Origin: Curtobacterium flaccumfaciens pv. betae
GTDB lineage: Bacteria > Actinomycetota > Actinomycetes > Actinomycetales > Microbacteriaceae
Direction: 5' to 3'
Assembly: GCF_026241855.1 (NCBI RefSeq)
Contig: NZ_JAPJDC010000001.1
Coordinates: forward strand, 1,178,001 to 1,242,000
Length of the DNA: 64,000 bases
Position 1 is the stretch's first letter, and every line of letters begins with the position of its first letter. Below, piece after piece: positions 29,217-38,348 of this stretch. A program made the translations under genes and the position numbers. The notes under the pieces were generated by a model, which had not been told where the DNA came from, searched no databases, and was given only the letters and a program-made list of their open reading frames with translations.

Positions 29217-29222
29217 TAGGCT
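29217..29222 (+). promoter_or_regulatory. Leaderless -10 box (TAGGCT) for tyrA
   Basis: TAGGCT, 6-base spacer, then GTG 29229. Confidence 0.65.
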
Positions 29223-29228
29223 TGCCCG

Positions 29229-30341
29229 GTGACCGACGTGACCCCGACCGACATCGACCGCCGTCTGCGCGGCCCGGTCCGGGTCGTCGGTGCCGGGTTG
29301 CTCGGCGCCTCGATCGGTCTGGCCCTGCGCGAGAAGGGTGTGGACGTCGTCCTCGACGACGTCTCGCCCGCCGCGCTGGCGCTCGCCGTGGACTACGGCG
29401 CCGGGCGTCGACCGGCCGCCGGCGACCAGCCGGAGCTCGTCGTCGTCGCGGTACCGCCGGACGTCGTCGCGACCGTGGTGGAGCGCGAGCTCGCCGCCCA
29501 CCCCGACGCCGTGGTGACCGACGTCGCCAGCGTGAAGTCCGGGCCGCTCGCTGCCCTGGTGGCGGCCGGGGCCGACGTCTCCCGCTACATCGGGTCGCAC
29601 CCGATGGCCGGACGCGAGCGCAGCGGTCCGACCGCCGCCCGCGCCGACCTGTTCGTCGGTCGTCCGTGGGTGATCGCCGGGCACGACGGCATCACGTACC
29701 AGCGTGCCGCGGTGGTCGAGGACCTCGCGCTCGACGTCGGTGCCACCGTCGTGCCGATGGACCCGGAGTCGCACGACCTCGCCGTCGCGTACGTCTCGCA
29801 CGCGCCGCAGCTCGTGTCGACGCTGATGGCCTCGCGCCTGCGGGACGCCCCCGACGGGTCGCTCGGCCTGGCCGGCGGCGGCGTGCGCGACGTCACCCGG
29901 ATCGCCGCGAGCGACCCGGGGCTCTGGGTGCAGATCATCGGGGCGAACGCCGGGCACATCCGGCCGGTGCTCACCGACCTGCGCGACGACCTGTCCCGTG
30001 TGATCGACGCGCTCGGCGACCCGGACGGTGCCGGATCGCCGCGCACCATCGCCGAGACGATCGCCGACGGCAACCGCGGGGTCGAACGGCTCCCCGGCAA
30101 GCACGGCACCACCAAGCGCTTCGCCCAGGTGGTCGTCCTGGTCGACGACACCCCCGGGCAGATCGCCGCACTCCTGACGTTCATCGGGGAGATCGGCATC
30201 AACCTCGAGGACATGCGCCTCGAGCACTCACCGGGCGCACAGATCGGCATCGTCGAGGTGTCGGTGCTGCCCGAGCAGGAACAGCGACTCGTCGAGGAAC
30301 TCGAGGGGCGCGGATGGAGGATCGCAGCAGCATGGGCCTGA
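29229..30341 (+). CDS. tyrA: Prephenate dehydrogenase
   Basis: NAD(P)-dependent oxidative decarboxylation of prephenate in tyrosine synthesis. The 370-residue protein has the Rossmann motif [12 protein letters not shown], the substrate histidine motifs I-G-S-H-P-M-A-G and Y-V-S-H-A-P-Q, and a C-terminal ACT domain ([12 protein letters not shown]) likely to give tyrosine feedback control. GTG 29229 is leaderless. cmk starts 10 bases before the stop. Confidence 0.95.
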   Translation: MTDVTPTDIDRRLRGPVRVVGAGLLGASIGLALREKGVDVVLDDVSPAALALAVDYGAGRRPAAGDQPELVVVAVPPDVVATVVERELAAHPDAVVTDVASVKSGPLAALVAAGADVSRYIGSHPMAGRERSGPTAARADLFVGRPWVIAGHDGITYQRAAVVEDLALDVGATVVPMDPESHDLAVAYVSHAPQLVSTLMASRLRDAPDGSLGLAGGGVRDVTRIAASDPGLWVQIIGANAGHIRPVLTDLRDDLSRVIDALGDPDGAGSPRTIAETIADGNRGVERLPGKHGTTKRFAQVVVLVDDTPGQIAALLTFIGEIGINLEDMRLEHSPGAQIGIVEVSVLPEQEQRLVEELEGRGWRIAAAWA

Positions 30342-31234
30342 ACGACGACACGAACGACTCCGGCGTGATCAGTGGACGCGCTCCGGCCGGTGGGACCGAC
30401 GGGCCCGACTCCGGCTTGCCGACGCCGACCCCGACTCCTGGCGACGGGGCACGCGGCGGTGCTGAGGGTGGCCCCCTCGGTGGTCCGGCCGGCGGCCTCG
30501 GCGAACCCGGCGGGGAGCCCGGTTCGACCAGCGCCCCGATGCCGTCCGGCCTGGCCGACGGCGCCTACGTGGCGAAGATCGTCATCGCGGTCGACGGCCC
30601 CGCCGGCAGCGGCAAGTCGAGCGTCTCCCGCGCGGCCGCCCGCGCCCTGGGCTACGGCTACCAGGACACCGGCGCCGCCTACCGTGCACTCGCGTGGCAC
30701 GCCCTGCAGCAGCGGGTCGACCTCGACGACGCCGCGGCGATCCTGGCGAGCTGGGACACCTTCGACTACGCCATCGGCACCGACCCCGACGACTACTACG
30801 TCAAGGTGGGGGAGACCGACGTGACCGAGGCCATCCGCACCCCCGACGTCACCGGCGCGGTCGCCCACATCGCGAAGCTCCCGGACGTCCGGAAGCGCCT
30901 GGTCCAGCTGTTCCGGAACGTGATGCGGAAGACCGACGCCCCGGGCATCATCACCGAGGGCCGGGACATCACCACGGTCGTCGCACCCGATGCCGAGGTC
31001 CGGATCCTGCTGACGGCCGACGAGTCCGTTAGAATGGCCCGACGCTCGGCAGAGGTCACGACCCAGTCGGCCGCCGAGACCTCCGCAGCACTCGCTCGTC
31101 GCGACGCGGCGGACGCGAAGGTCGTCGACTTCATGAACGCCGCCGACGGCGTCACGACGCTCGACTCCACCGACCTCGACTTCGACCAGACCGTGCAGGC
31201 GGTCGTCGACCTGGCCCGTGCGGCCACGCACTGA
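30332..31234 (+). CDS. cmk: Cytidylate kinase with long N-terminal extension
   Basis: Phosphorylates CMP and dCMP. The kinase core begins near residue 85 with [15 protein letters not shown], then [10 protein letters not shown] and I-T-E-G-R-D-I. About 85 residues rich in Gly, Pro and Thr precede it, giving 300 residues against 227 in E. coli. ATG 30332 has GGAGG upstream; ATG 30314 and an internal ATG near 30,540 are alternatives, and the last would remove most of the extension. It overlaps tyrA by 10 bases. Confidence 0.94.
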   Translation: MGLNDDTNDSGVISGRAPAGGTDGPDSGLPTPTPTPGDGARGGAEGGPLGGPAGGLGEPGGEPGSTSAPMPSGLADGAYVAKIVIAVDGPAGSGKSSVSRAAARALGYGYQDTGAAYRALAWHALQQRVDLDDAAAILASWDTFDYAIGTDPDDYYVKVGETDVTEAIRTPDVTGAVAHIAKLPDVRKRLVQLFRNVMRKTDAPGIITEGRDITTVVAPDAEVRILLTADESVRMARRSAEVTTQSAAETSAALARRDAADAKVVDFMNAADGVTTLDSTDLDFDQTVQAVVDLARAATH

Positions 31235-31297
31235 CGCAGACCGGACCGCCTCGGCGGGCCGATCACGCACTGACGCAGACCGGACCGCCTCGGCGGG
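31226..31297 (+). repeat. 33-bp direct repeat, period 39, across the cmk stop
   Basis: The sequence from 31,226 to 31,258 is repeated exactly at 31,265-31,297. The first copy contains the cmk stop codon. This looks like a recent tandem duplication of 39 bases. Confidence 0.9.
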
Positions 31298-31379
31298 ACG
31301 GTCCACCACGGCCGGACCCCCGGCCCGGCCGGCAACGGCCACCGACACCGCGGCCCCGGCCGCTCGCGAGGAACCCAAG

Positions 31380-32900
31380 ATGGCTCAGCTGGACAACCCG
31401 GACAACGACGACTTCCCCCAGTACGACGACGCCCTCGGCGAGCGGCTCGCCGGACTCGACGAGGCCGAGGCCGAGCAGCGCGCGACCGCGCTCCGCGCCG
31501 GGCTCGAGGAGTACGACCTCGAGGACGAAGACCTCGCCCTGCTCGAGGCCGGTCAGGTCGGCGAGGACGGCGTCCACTACCTGCCCGCCTACCCGGTGCT
31601 CGCGATCGTCGGCCGCCCGAACGTCGGCAAGTCCGCGCTCGTGAACCGCATCCTCGGTCGTCGTGAGGCCGTCGTGCAGGACGTCCCCGGCGTCACCCGC
31701 GACCGTGTCAGCTACAAGGCCGACTGGAACGACAAGCGCTTCACCCTCGTCGACACCGGCGGATGGGAGCCCGGCGCCGAGGGCATCAACGCCTCGGTCG
31801 CCGCACAGGCCGAGGTCGCGATCGACCTCGCCGACGCCGTGCTGTTCGTCGTGGACGTCACGGTCGGGATCACCGCCACCGACGAGCACGTCGTCAAGAT
31901 GCTCCGCGGCACCGACCGCCCCGTCATCGTCGTCGCGAACAAGGCCGACGACGAGCGCCGTGAACTCGACGCCTACGAACTCTGGAACCTGGGGCTCGGC
32001 GAGCCGCACCCGGTGTCGGCCCTGCACGGCCGCGGCGTCGCGGACCTGCTCGACCTGATCATCAAGACGCTGCCCGACACCTCGGCCGTCGCCAAGCAGG
32101 AGGTCGGCGGCCCCCGCCGCGTGGCCATCCTCGGCCGCCCGAACGTCGGCAAGAGCTCGCTGCTCAACAAGGCCGCCGGTGAAGAGCGGGTCGTCGTGAA
32201 CGACATCGCCGGCACCACCCGCGACCCGGTGGACGAGCAGATCGAGCTCGGCGGCAAGGTGTGGCGCTTCGTCGACACCGCCGGCATCCGCAAGCGCGTC
32301 CACATGCAGCAGGGCGCCGACTTCTACGCCTCGCTCCGCACCACCGCCGCGCTCGAGAAGGCCGAGGTCGCCGTCGTCGTCCTCGACGTCACCGAGCCGG
32401 TGTCCGTGCAGGACCTCCGCATCATCGACCTCGTCCTCGAGTCCGGCCGTGCCCTCGTGCTGGCCTACAACAAGTGGGACCTGCTCGACGACGAGCGACG
32501 CCGTTACCTGGAGCGCGAGATCGAGCAGGACCTGGCGCACGTCGCCTGGGCCCCGCGCGTGAACATCTCGGCCCGCACCGGCCGTCACCTCGAGAAGCTC
32601 GTGCCGGCACTCGAGACCGCCCTCGAGTCGTGGGACACCCGCATCCCGACCGGCAAGGTCAACGCCTTCATCGCCGAGCTCGTGCAGGAACACCCCCACC
32701 CCGTGCGCGGCGGCAAGCAGCCCCGCATCCTGTTCGGGACCCAGGCGTCGAGCCAGCCGCCGACCTTCGTGCTCTTCACGTCGGCGTTCCTCGACCCGCA
32801 GTACCGACGCTTCATCACGCGTCGCCTCCGCGAGGTCTGGGGATTCTCCGGCACGCCGATCAACGTCAACATGCGGGTGCGCGAGCGCCGGAAGCGCTGA
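31380..32900 (+). CDS. der: GTPase Der (EngA)
   Basis: Essential ribosome-assembly GTPase with two tandem G domains. First G1 G-R-P-N-V-G-K-S-A at 78-85 and G3 D-T-G-G-W; second G1 G-R-P-N-V-G-K-S-S at 252-259, G3 D-T-A-G-I-R and G4 N-K-W-D; then the C-terminal KH-like domain. The 506-residue form has an acidic 70-residue N-terminal tail, usual in Actinobacteria. ATG 31380 has GAGGAA 6 bases upstream; the frame is open further upstream to 31,218 but lacks a better start. Confidence 0.97.
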   Translation: MAQLDNPDNDDFPQYDDALGERLAGLDEAEAEQRATALRAGLEEYDLEDEDLALLEAGQVGEDGVHYLPAYPVLAIVGRPNVGKSALVNRILGRREAVVQDVPGVTRDRVSYKADWNDKRFTLVDTGGWEPGAEGINASVAAQAEVAIDLADAVLFVVDVTVGITATDEHVVKMLRGTDRPVIVVANKADDERRELDAYELWNLGLGEPHPVSALHGRGVADLLDLIIKTLPDTSAVAKQEVGGPRRVAILGRPNVGKSSLLNKAAGEERVVVNDIAGTTRDPVDEQIELGGKVWRFVDTAGIRKRVHMQQGADFYASLRTTAALEKAEVAVVVLDVTEPVSVQDLRIIDLVLESGRALVLAYNKWDLLDDERRRYLEREIEQDLAHVAWAPRVNISARTGRHLEKLVPALETALESWDTRIPTGKVNAFIAELVQEHPHPVRGGKQPRILFGTQASSQPPTFVLFTSAFLDPQYRRFITRRLREVWGFSGTPINVNMRVRERRKR

Positions 32901-32916
32901 GTCCTCCCACCCGTCA

Positions 32917-32954
32917 CGCAGAACGCGCCCCGATCCGTCGGGGCGCGTTCTGCG
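32917..32954 (+). terminator. Strong terminator after der
   Basis: A 17-bp perfect stem (32,917-32,933 with 32,938-32,954, ending in CGCGCCCCGA/TCGGGGCGCG) closes on the tetraloop TCCG, followed by TTCTGCGTTCG. Confidence 0.85.
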
Positions 32955-33022
32955 TTCTGCGTTCGCGCTCGGCCTGGAGGCCCGCGGCCGGTCCGGCACG
33001 CCCGTGCGGCATCATTGGGGGC

Positions 33023-33649
33023 GTGCGTACCGGGCCGTGGGCAGCGGACCGACGTCGGCTCGCCCTGGCGGGCGTCCTCGTCGGTGTGGTCGTCGTGGGT
33101 TCGGTGTCCCTCTGGACGATCTCGCACACGTCCGACGACGGCGACACGGTCACCCGTGCCGACCCCGTGCCCTCCGAGCCGGCGCAGTCGCCCGACGTCC
33201 GACTGCCGCCGTCCAACGGCCTCGAGGAACCGATCGAGCCCGAACCCGTCCGTCCGGTCGACGGCTCGCCCATCGACCCGTGGTGGCGCCGCGTCCCGCC
33301 GGTGTCCGGTGACATCGTCGGCATCGGGGCTGCGGCCTCCGGGCACGTCCGGATCGCCGCGAACACGAGTGACGAGACCCTCGCGGTGGAGATCGACCAC
33401 CTGGAGACCGGCGGGGACGGCCCCGTCGACGTCGTGCTGTCTGCGGGGACGGTGCGCGGTGGTTCGAAGCCGGTATGGACGCCGGCCGGGGAGTCCTACG
33501 ACCTGTTCCAGGCCGCGGGGGTCGAACAGGGACTGACCGTCGTGCTCAGCGATCCGTGGTCACTGCCCGACGAGGTCCGTTCCCTGGTCCTGCTCGACGC
33601 CGGCACCGGCACCGTGCTGGGCGGCGCGGCACTCGTCCCGTCGGACTGA
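33023..33649 (+). CDS. Hypothetical membrane-anchored extracytoplasmic protein
   Basis: I do not recognise the family. The 208-residue product has one N-terminal membrane helix (about residues 13-34), a Pro/Glu-rich spacer (about 45-85) and a beta-rich exported domain (H-V-R-I-A-A-N-T-S-D-E-T-L-A-V-E-I, then V-L-L-D-A-G-T-G-T). GTG 33023 is preceded at 7 bases by CATCAT, one base from the leaderless TANNNT pattern. The context after the der terminator suggests an independent gene. Confidence 0.7.
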   Translation: MRTGPWAADRRRLALAGVLVGVVVVGSVSLWTISHTSDDGDTVTRADPVPSEPAQSPDVRLPPSNGLEEPIEPEPVRPVDGSPIDPWWRRVPPVSGDIVGIGAAASGHVRIAANTSDETLAVEIDHLETGGDGPVDVVLSAGTVRGGSKPVWTPAGESYDLFQAAGVEQGLTVVLSDPWSLPDEVRSLVLLDAGTGTVLGGAALVPSD

Positions 33650-33703
33650 GCGGGGCGCACTGGCCGACGCCGGGGCCGTGCCGTGCTGTGTTGAACCGAC
33701 GCC

Positions 33704-33744
33704 GGACGACACTGTCGTGGTCGTCCGACGTCGACAGTGTCGTT
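33704..33744. repeat. 41-bp intergenic repeat, copy 1 (palindromic)
   Basis: Contains a perfect inverted repeat: ACGACACTGTCG (33,706-33,717) and CGACAGTGTCGT (33,732-33,743) around a 14-base loop. Aligned without gaps it matches copies 2 and 3 beyond the next gene at about 30 of 41 positions. Confidence 0.7.
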
Positions 33745-33808
33745 CCGCATCGGTGCTCGTGGCTGTGCCGCGTCCGCTGCCGCCGCCGGGATGGGGCACG
33801 ATGTACTG

Positions 33809-34330
33809 GTGACGCAGCAGAACGACGGACTCGGTGTGCTCGCCGACCGCGTGTGGTGCCGTCTGCGGCTCGACCGGTTGGCCGGAGGCCGGCAGTCCGG
33901 GTACGTGATCCGCGAGGACATGCTCGGACACCCCGACACCGTCCGCTCGTTCCGGTGGATCCGGTGGCTGCTCGTCGCCGAGACCGTCGTGGGACTCACC
34001 GCCATCGTGGTCGCCGTGCTGCTGACCCGCGCGGGGGAGTCCCTGTCGTGGGCGGTGTGGTTCCGGTCCACCGTGGTGCTGCTCATCACCCTGACGCTCT
34101 ACGTGTTCGCCTGGCGGGCGCAGCTCGGGTACTACTGGGCGTACCAGCGGCTGCGGTTGTTCAGCCGGATCTTCCCGATCGTGACGCTGATCGTCGCGGC
34201 GATCCCCGGGCTCTACCCGTTCTGGATGGTCATCGAGCAGATCCTGTTCTCGGTGCTCATGGTCGGCATCGGCGACGTGCTGACGAGCGACCACATGCGG
34301 GCGACGTTCCCGAAGCCCGCGCGACGGTAG
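33809..34330 (+). CDS. Hypothetical multi-pass membrane protein
   Basis: A 173-residue product with four likely membrane helices (about residues 52-72, 81-101, 117-140 and 143-158) and aromatic-rich loops (A-W-R-A-Q-L-G-Y-Y-W-A-Y). No domain recognised. The frame also allows ATG 33791; GTG 33809 is chosen as the start closest to typical membrane-protein N-termini here, with low certainty. The gene is bracketed by copies of a 41-bp repeat, one before and two after. Confidence 0.7.
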   Translation: MTQQNDGLGVLADRVWCRLRLDRLAGGRQSGYVIREDMLGHPDTVRSFRWIRWLLVAETVVGLTAIVVAVLLTRAGESLSWAVWFRSTVVLLITLTLYVFAWRAQLGYYWAYQRLRLFSRIFPIVTLIVAAIPGLYPFWMVIEQILFSVLMVGIGDVLTSDHMRATFPKPARR

Positions 34331-34356
34331 GGCTCCGGTGGGCGGGTACCGACGCC

Positions 34357-34397
34357 GAGCGACGATGTCGGTGTCGTACGACGTCGGTGGTGTCGCT
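34357..34397. repeat. 41-bp intergenic repeat, copy 2
   Basis: Begins GAGCGACGATGTCGGTGTCG and continues through the palindromic centre TCGTACGA. It is 73 bases upstream of copy 3, from which it differs at about two positions. Confidence 0.75.
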
Positions 34398-34429
34398 TCT
34401 TGCGGGCGCGGGTTGTTGCGCACGCTCGG

Positions 34430-34470
34430 GAGCGACGATGTCGGTGTCGTACGACGTCGGTGATGTCGTT
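34430..34470. repeat. 41-bp intergenic repeat, copy 3
   Basis: Nearly identical to copy 2 and in the same orientation. Together with copy 2 it fills most of the 240-base gap between the membrane-protein gene and recQ; no gene is visible in this gap. Confidence 0.75.
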
Positions 34471-34570
34471 CGGCGTCGACGCTCGCGCGGGCGGACCGGC
34501 ACCACGACAGAACACGAGTCGATCGACACGTGGACTGTCGCAAAACAGGTGCAGGGGCGGCGCGACCGGG

Positions 34571-36727
34571 CTACGCGACCGTGGCCAGGGCGAACGGGAG
34601 CACGGCGGAGGCCCCGGCGCGCCGGAGCTCCCGGCCGGCCACGGTCATCGTCCACCGGCTGTCGACCAGGTCGTCGACGAGCAGCACCGGGCCCTCGTGC
34701 GCCTGCAGTGCTGCGGCGAGCGACGGATCGACCACGAAGGTGTCCCACACGCCGGACAGACGGTAGGCGCTGTTCGTCGCACCGTCGCCGCGGGGGGTCC
34801 CGCCAGCGCGGCCGAGCGTGCCGAGGAACTGCAGCCGCCCGATCGTGGACAGCGCCTGGGCGAGGGACCCCACGAGCTCGGGCCGTGACCGCGAGGACAT
34901 CGCCACGACACCGGTCGGCCGGGTCTCCCACGGCCAGTCCTTGAGCGCCCGGACACAGCCGTCGACGAGCTCGCGCGAGATCGGGGCATCGGGGGTGGAC
35001 GTCGAGAACAGCGCACGCAGGGGACCGCCCCAGCCGAGGTCGGTCAGACGGGCCACCGCACGGCCGGACTGCACGAGCTCGTCCGCGCCGATCTTGCCCC
35101 GCACCGAGACCCCGAGCGACGACATCCCCGAGGGCCACTGGGCACGCGGGGCGATCTCGACGCCGACCTTGTCGAGCGCGGCCGCCGCTCCGGACGAGTC
35201 GGTGTCGGACACGGCGGTCGGGAACCACGCCCCGGCGCAGTTGTCGCACCGGCCGCAGGGCTCGGCCGAGGGGTCGTCGAGGTCCTGCTGCAGCAGCTGC
35301 ATGCGGCAGGCCGAGGTCGACTCGTAGTCGAGCATCGACGCTGCCTCGGCAGCACGGGCCGCTGCGACCCGCTCGTACCGGGGTGCGTCGTACTCCCACG
35401 GCTGCCCGGTCGACACCCAGCCGCCGGTGACGCGTCGGACGGCGCCGTCGACGTCGAGCACCTTGAGCAGGAGTTCGAGGGTGGAACGCTTGATGTCGAC
35501 CAGGCCCTCGAGCGCCACGGTCGACATCGCGGTGTCGGTGGACAGGGCGCCGAGCACGGCGGCGGCTCGGGCCTCGGTCGGCATCGAGGCGCTGGCGAAG
35601 TACTGCCAGATCTCGCGGTCCTCACGCCCGGGCAGGAGCAGGACGTCGGCGTTGTCGGTCGCACGACCCGCACGACCGATCTGCTGGTAGTAGGCGACGG
35701 GCGACGAAGGAGCCCCGACGTGCACGACGAAGCCGAGGTCGGGCTTGTCGAACCCCATGCCGAGCGCGCTCGTGGCGACCAGGGCCTTCAGCTCGTTGCC
35801 CTTGAGCTGCTGTTCGAGCTGTTCGCGCTCGTCGGTGTCGGTGCGCCCCGTGTAGGCACGGACGGCGTACCCGTTGTCGCGCAGCAGCCGTGCGATGTCC
35901 TCGGCCGCCGAGACGGTCAGCGTGTAGATGATGCCGCTGCCGGGCAGGTCGCCGAGGTGCGCGAGGAGCCAGCCGAGCCGCTGCCGGGCATCGGGCAGCG
36001 TCAGGACGCCGAGGCGCAGGGACTTGCGAGCCAGGGACCCGCGGATGGTGAACACCGGGTCGGCCGGACCGGCGGTGAGCTGTTCGGCGACGTCCTCGAC
36101 CACGCGCTCGTTCGCCGTCGCGGTGGTGGCCAGGACGGGGACGCCGTGGGGGAGCGACCGGATGAGCTCGGCCAGTCGGCGGTAGTCCGGCCGGAAGTCG
36201 TGGCCCCAGTCCGAGATGCAGTGCGCTTCGTCGACCACGAGCATGCCCATCCGGGCGATCAGGGTCGGCATCTGCTCGTCGCGGAACTTCGGGTTGTTCA
36301 GGCGCTCGGGGGAGACGAGGAGCACGTCGACCTCGTCACGGGCGAGGGCGGCCTGGGTCTCGCCCCACTCGTGGGCGTTCGCGGAGTTGATCGACACCGC
36401 ACGGACACCGGCCCGCGCGGCAGCGGCGACCTGGTCGCGCATCAGGGCGAGCAGCGGCGACACCAGGACGGTCGGGCCGCCCCCGCGTCGGCGCAGCAGC
36501 AGCGTCGCGAGGAAGTACACCGCGGACTTGCCCCACCCGGTGCGCTGCACGACCAGAGCGCGCTGCCGGTGCTCGACCAGCGCCGAGATCGCCTCGAGCT
36601 GGCCGGGGTGGAACACCGCGTCGGGGCGCCCCGTGAGCGCAGCGAGCGCCTGCTGCGCCTCGGCGGCGATGTCCGCAGAGGGGGAGACGGAAGACGACGC
36701 GGTGGACCCGACACCAAGACCAGACAT
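34571..36727 (-). CDS. recQ: RecQ-family ATP-dependent DNA helicase fused to a phosphoribosyltransferase-like domain
   Basis: 3'-5' DNA helicase for repair. The 718-residue protein has Walker A in Q-R-T-G-W-G-K-S (61-68), the D-E-A-H-C-I-S-D-W-G-H-D-F-R-P-D motif (Asp166), helicase motif VI Q-I-G-R-A-G-R, and the RecQ zinc-binding cysteines around 473-495 (C-x-n-C-G-R-C-D-N-C). The C-terminus ends with V-L-L-V-D-D-L-V-D-S-R-W-T, a PRPP-binding-like motif, suggesting a fused PRTase or ComF-like domain, known from some actinobacterial RecQ proteins; its activity is unproven. Confidence 0.93.
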   Translation of the reverse strand: MSGLGVGSTASSSVSPSADIAAEAQQALAALTGRPDAVFHPGQLEAISALVEHRQRALVVQRTGWGKSAVYFLATLLLRRRGGGPTVLVSPLLALMRDQVAAAARAGVRAVSINSANAHEWGETQAALARDEVDVLLVSPERLNNPKFRDEQMPTLIARMGMLVVDEAHCISDWGHDFRPDYRRLAELIRSLPHGVPVLATTATANERVVEDVAEQLTAGPADPVFTIRGSLARKSLRLGVLTLPDARQRLGWLLAHLGDLPGSGIIYTLTVSAAEDIARLLRDNGYAVRAYTGRTDTDEREQLEQQLKGNELKALVATSALGMGFDKPDLGFVVHVGAPSSPVAYYQQIGRAGRATDNADVLLLPGREDREIWQYFASASMPTEARAAAVLGALSTDTAMSTVALEGLVDIKRSTLELLLKVLDVDGAVRRVTGGWVSTGQPWEYDAPRYERVAAARAAEAASMLDYESTSACRMQLLQQDLDDPSAEPCGRCDNCAGAWFPTAVSDTDSSGAAAALDKVGVEIAPRAQWPSGMSSLGVSVRGKIGADELVQSGRAVARLTDLGWGGPLRALFSTSTPDAPISRELVDGCVRALKDWPWETRPTGVVAMSSRSRPELVGSLAQALSTIGRLQFLGTLGRAGGTPRGDGATNSAYRLSGVWDTFVVDPSLAAALQAHEGPVLLVDDLVDSRWTMTVAGRELRRAGASAVLPFALATVA

Positions 36728-36802
36728 GCCCCCATGCTGTCAGCACCGACCGACGAAACCCGACCCGAGCCTCCTATCTGTGGACAACTCGACGGGGCGC
36801 GC

Positions 36803-38278
36803 TTACTGGTACGTGACCAACGACGGCGTCGGCTGCACGTCCTGCATGGTCTGCGCGGGCGTCAGCATGGGCGTGTCCTCGTCGTAGAAGTTCTTCCAGC
36901 CCCAGTGCAGCCCCTCCGGCGCGCCCTGGTGCAGTGCCTTCCACGTCGCCTGCTTGTCCGGCTGCGACCCCTGCCCGTCGACGTGCACGAGCATGTCGAG
37001 CTCCGGGTGGGTCTGCAGTGCGGAGCGGTCCTGGATCATCGACAGCCGGAACTGGTGCAGCACCAGGGCCTTCGGCGGCAGCCCCTCCTTCTGCACCAGC
37101 GCAGCCAGCCACGAGGAGACCTCGTTCACCTCGGACGCCGAGACGCTGCCGATCTGCTGCAGGGGCACCTGGTCCTTCGTCAGCCGCCACTCCGGGTCGA
37201 GCGCCAGCCACACGCCCGGCCTCTTCAGCAGCGACTCGTACTTCTTGGCCTGCGACAGGAAGTCCGACCGCCCGGGCTGCAGGTCGATGATGACCGGCAT
37301 GTCCGCCTCGTGCGCGGCGTCGACGTAGGGCTCGAGCGTCGACACCGGCAGCTCCGTCGAGTAGTCGCCGTCGGCTCCGGCGTCCCCGGCGGCGACGGTC
37401 GCGATGACCTCCATCGCGGGCGTCACGAGCTCGTCGGACTCGGCCCGGTACGGCTTCGCGACCTGCTCGGCGCGCTGCACGGTCTGCTTCGGCCCCTGCT
37501 CGCCGAGCACGCCCAGCGCCGGCGCCCCGGGAGCCCCGTACAGCGCGACGTACCGGTGCCCGTCGAACGGCCGCTGGCCGCCGTTCCGCAGCTGGAACCC
37601 ACCCTTGGCAGCCCGGACCGTCCACTCCGGGTCCGGCAGCGCGTCGAACGCCGCGCCGACCAGGACGGTCGGGTGCTTCGCCCGCTCGTGCAGCGCCGTC
37701 ACCACGTCGGGTGCGGCAGCCGGGTCGGTCACGCCCTCCGGCATGGTCACGACGCGGGCGCCGGCGGCCTTCGCGGTCGCCACGGCGGCAGCGTCCGCAC
37801 TCGCGTCCGCCACCACCACCGTCGCCTGCCGGGAGGCCCGGGTCGACTCCGGCGCGTCACCGCCGTCCGTCGCCTGCCGCTGTTCGACGTCCGTGTCGAC
37901 CGACACGTCGCCCTCGGCCTGGTACCAGTCGGCACCGAGCCGGTCGAGCTCGCGGGCGACGGCAGCGCTCGTGTTCTCGGCCGTCAGCAGCACCGGGACG
38001 TGGGCGCTCGCCGCAGCCTTCGCCGCACCACGGATCCCGTCGGTGTCGCCGGCCCGGGCGACGACCGCTCCGGGAGCACTCGCGAACAGGGCCTTGCTGA
38101 CGCGGACGGACCGGGCGGCGGCGTCCGAGGCGTCGGCCACCGAGACGGTGTCGGCCGAGGCCTTCGCCAGGGTCGGGCGGCTCGTGTCCGGTCCGCTCGA
38201 CGTGCACCCGGCGGCTCCGAGCAGCAGCCCGGAGACCGCGATCGCGAACAGGAAGCGAGGGGTGGAACGAGAACGCAT
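36803..38278 (-). CDS. Predicted secreted lipoprotein
   Basis: A 491-residue exported protein: basic start, hydrophobic stretch and the lipobox L-G-A-A-G-C with Cys25 as the lipid-modified residue. The mature part contains repeated Rossmann-like strands (V-V-V-A-D-A-S-A-D-A-A-A-V-A-T-A-K) like cell-wall-binding repeat proteins, then a C-terminal domain with V-I-I-D-L-Q-P-G and L-A-L-D-P-E-W-R. I do not know its substrate. ATG 38278 is supported by TATGGT at 6 bases on the minus strand. Longer upstream frames lack support. Confidence 0.85.
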   Translation of the reverse strand: MRSRSTPRFLFAIAVSGLLLGAAGCTSSGPDTSRPTLAKASADTVSVADASDAAARSVRVSKALFASAPGAVVARAGDTDGIRGAAKAAASAHVPVLLTAENTSAAVARELDRLGADWYQAEGDVSVDTDVEQRQATDGGDAPESTRASRQATVVVADASADAAAVATAKAAGARVVTMPEGVTDPAAAPDVVTALHERAKHPTVLVGAAFDALPDPEWTVRAAKGGFQLRNGGQRPFDGHRYVALYGAPGAPALGVLGEQGPKQTVQRAEQVAKPYRAESDELVTPAMEVIATVAAGDAGADGDYSTELPVSTLEPYVDAAHEADMPVIIDLQPGRSDFLSQAKKYESLLKRPGVWLALDPEWRLTKDQVPLQQIGSVSASEVNEVSSWLAALVQKEGLPPKALVLHQFRLSMIQDRSALQTHPELDMLVHVDGQGSQPDKQATWKALHQGAPEGLHWGWKNFYDEDTPMLTPAQTMQDVQPTPSLVTYQ

Positions 38279-38284
38279 CGAGCC

Positions 38285-38290
38285 ACCATA
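38285..38290 (-). promoter_or_regulatory. Leaderless -10 box (TATGGT) for the lipoprotein gene
   Basis: On the minus strand TATGGT, 6-base spacer GGCTCG, then ATG 38278. Confidence 0.6.
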
Positions 38291-38348
38291 CGAGCCAGAC
38301 GGAGAGGTCCCTGGGAATCCGACGGGTGTCGTCTCGTAGAAGGGAGGC

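Noticed and set aside
27152..29254. A 700-codon minus-strand frame opposite rluB, rich in Thr/Val/Ala repeats
   Set aside because: Its repetitive look is the complement of the RDDRGGYRG coding repeats; it has no start context or recognisable domain.
34361..34392. PafBC-type promoter motif (ATGTCGGTG) within the 41-bp repeat
   Set aside because: After the 8-base spacer there is CGTCGG, not TANNNT, so the likeness to the recA motif stops at the first element.
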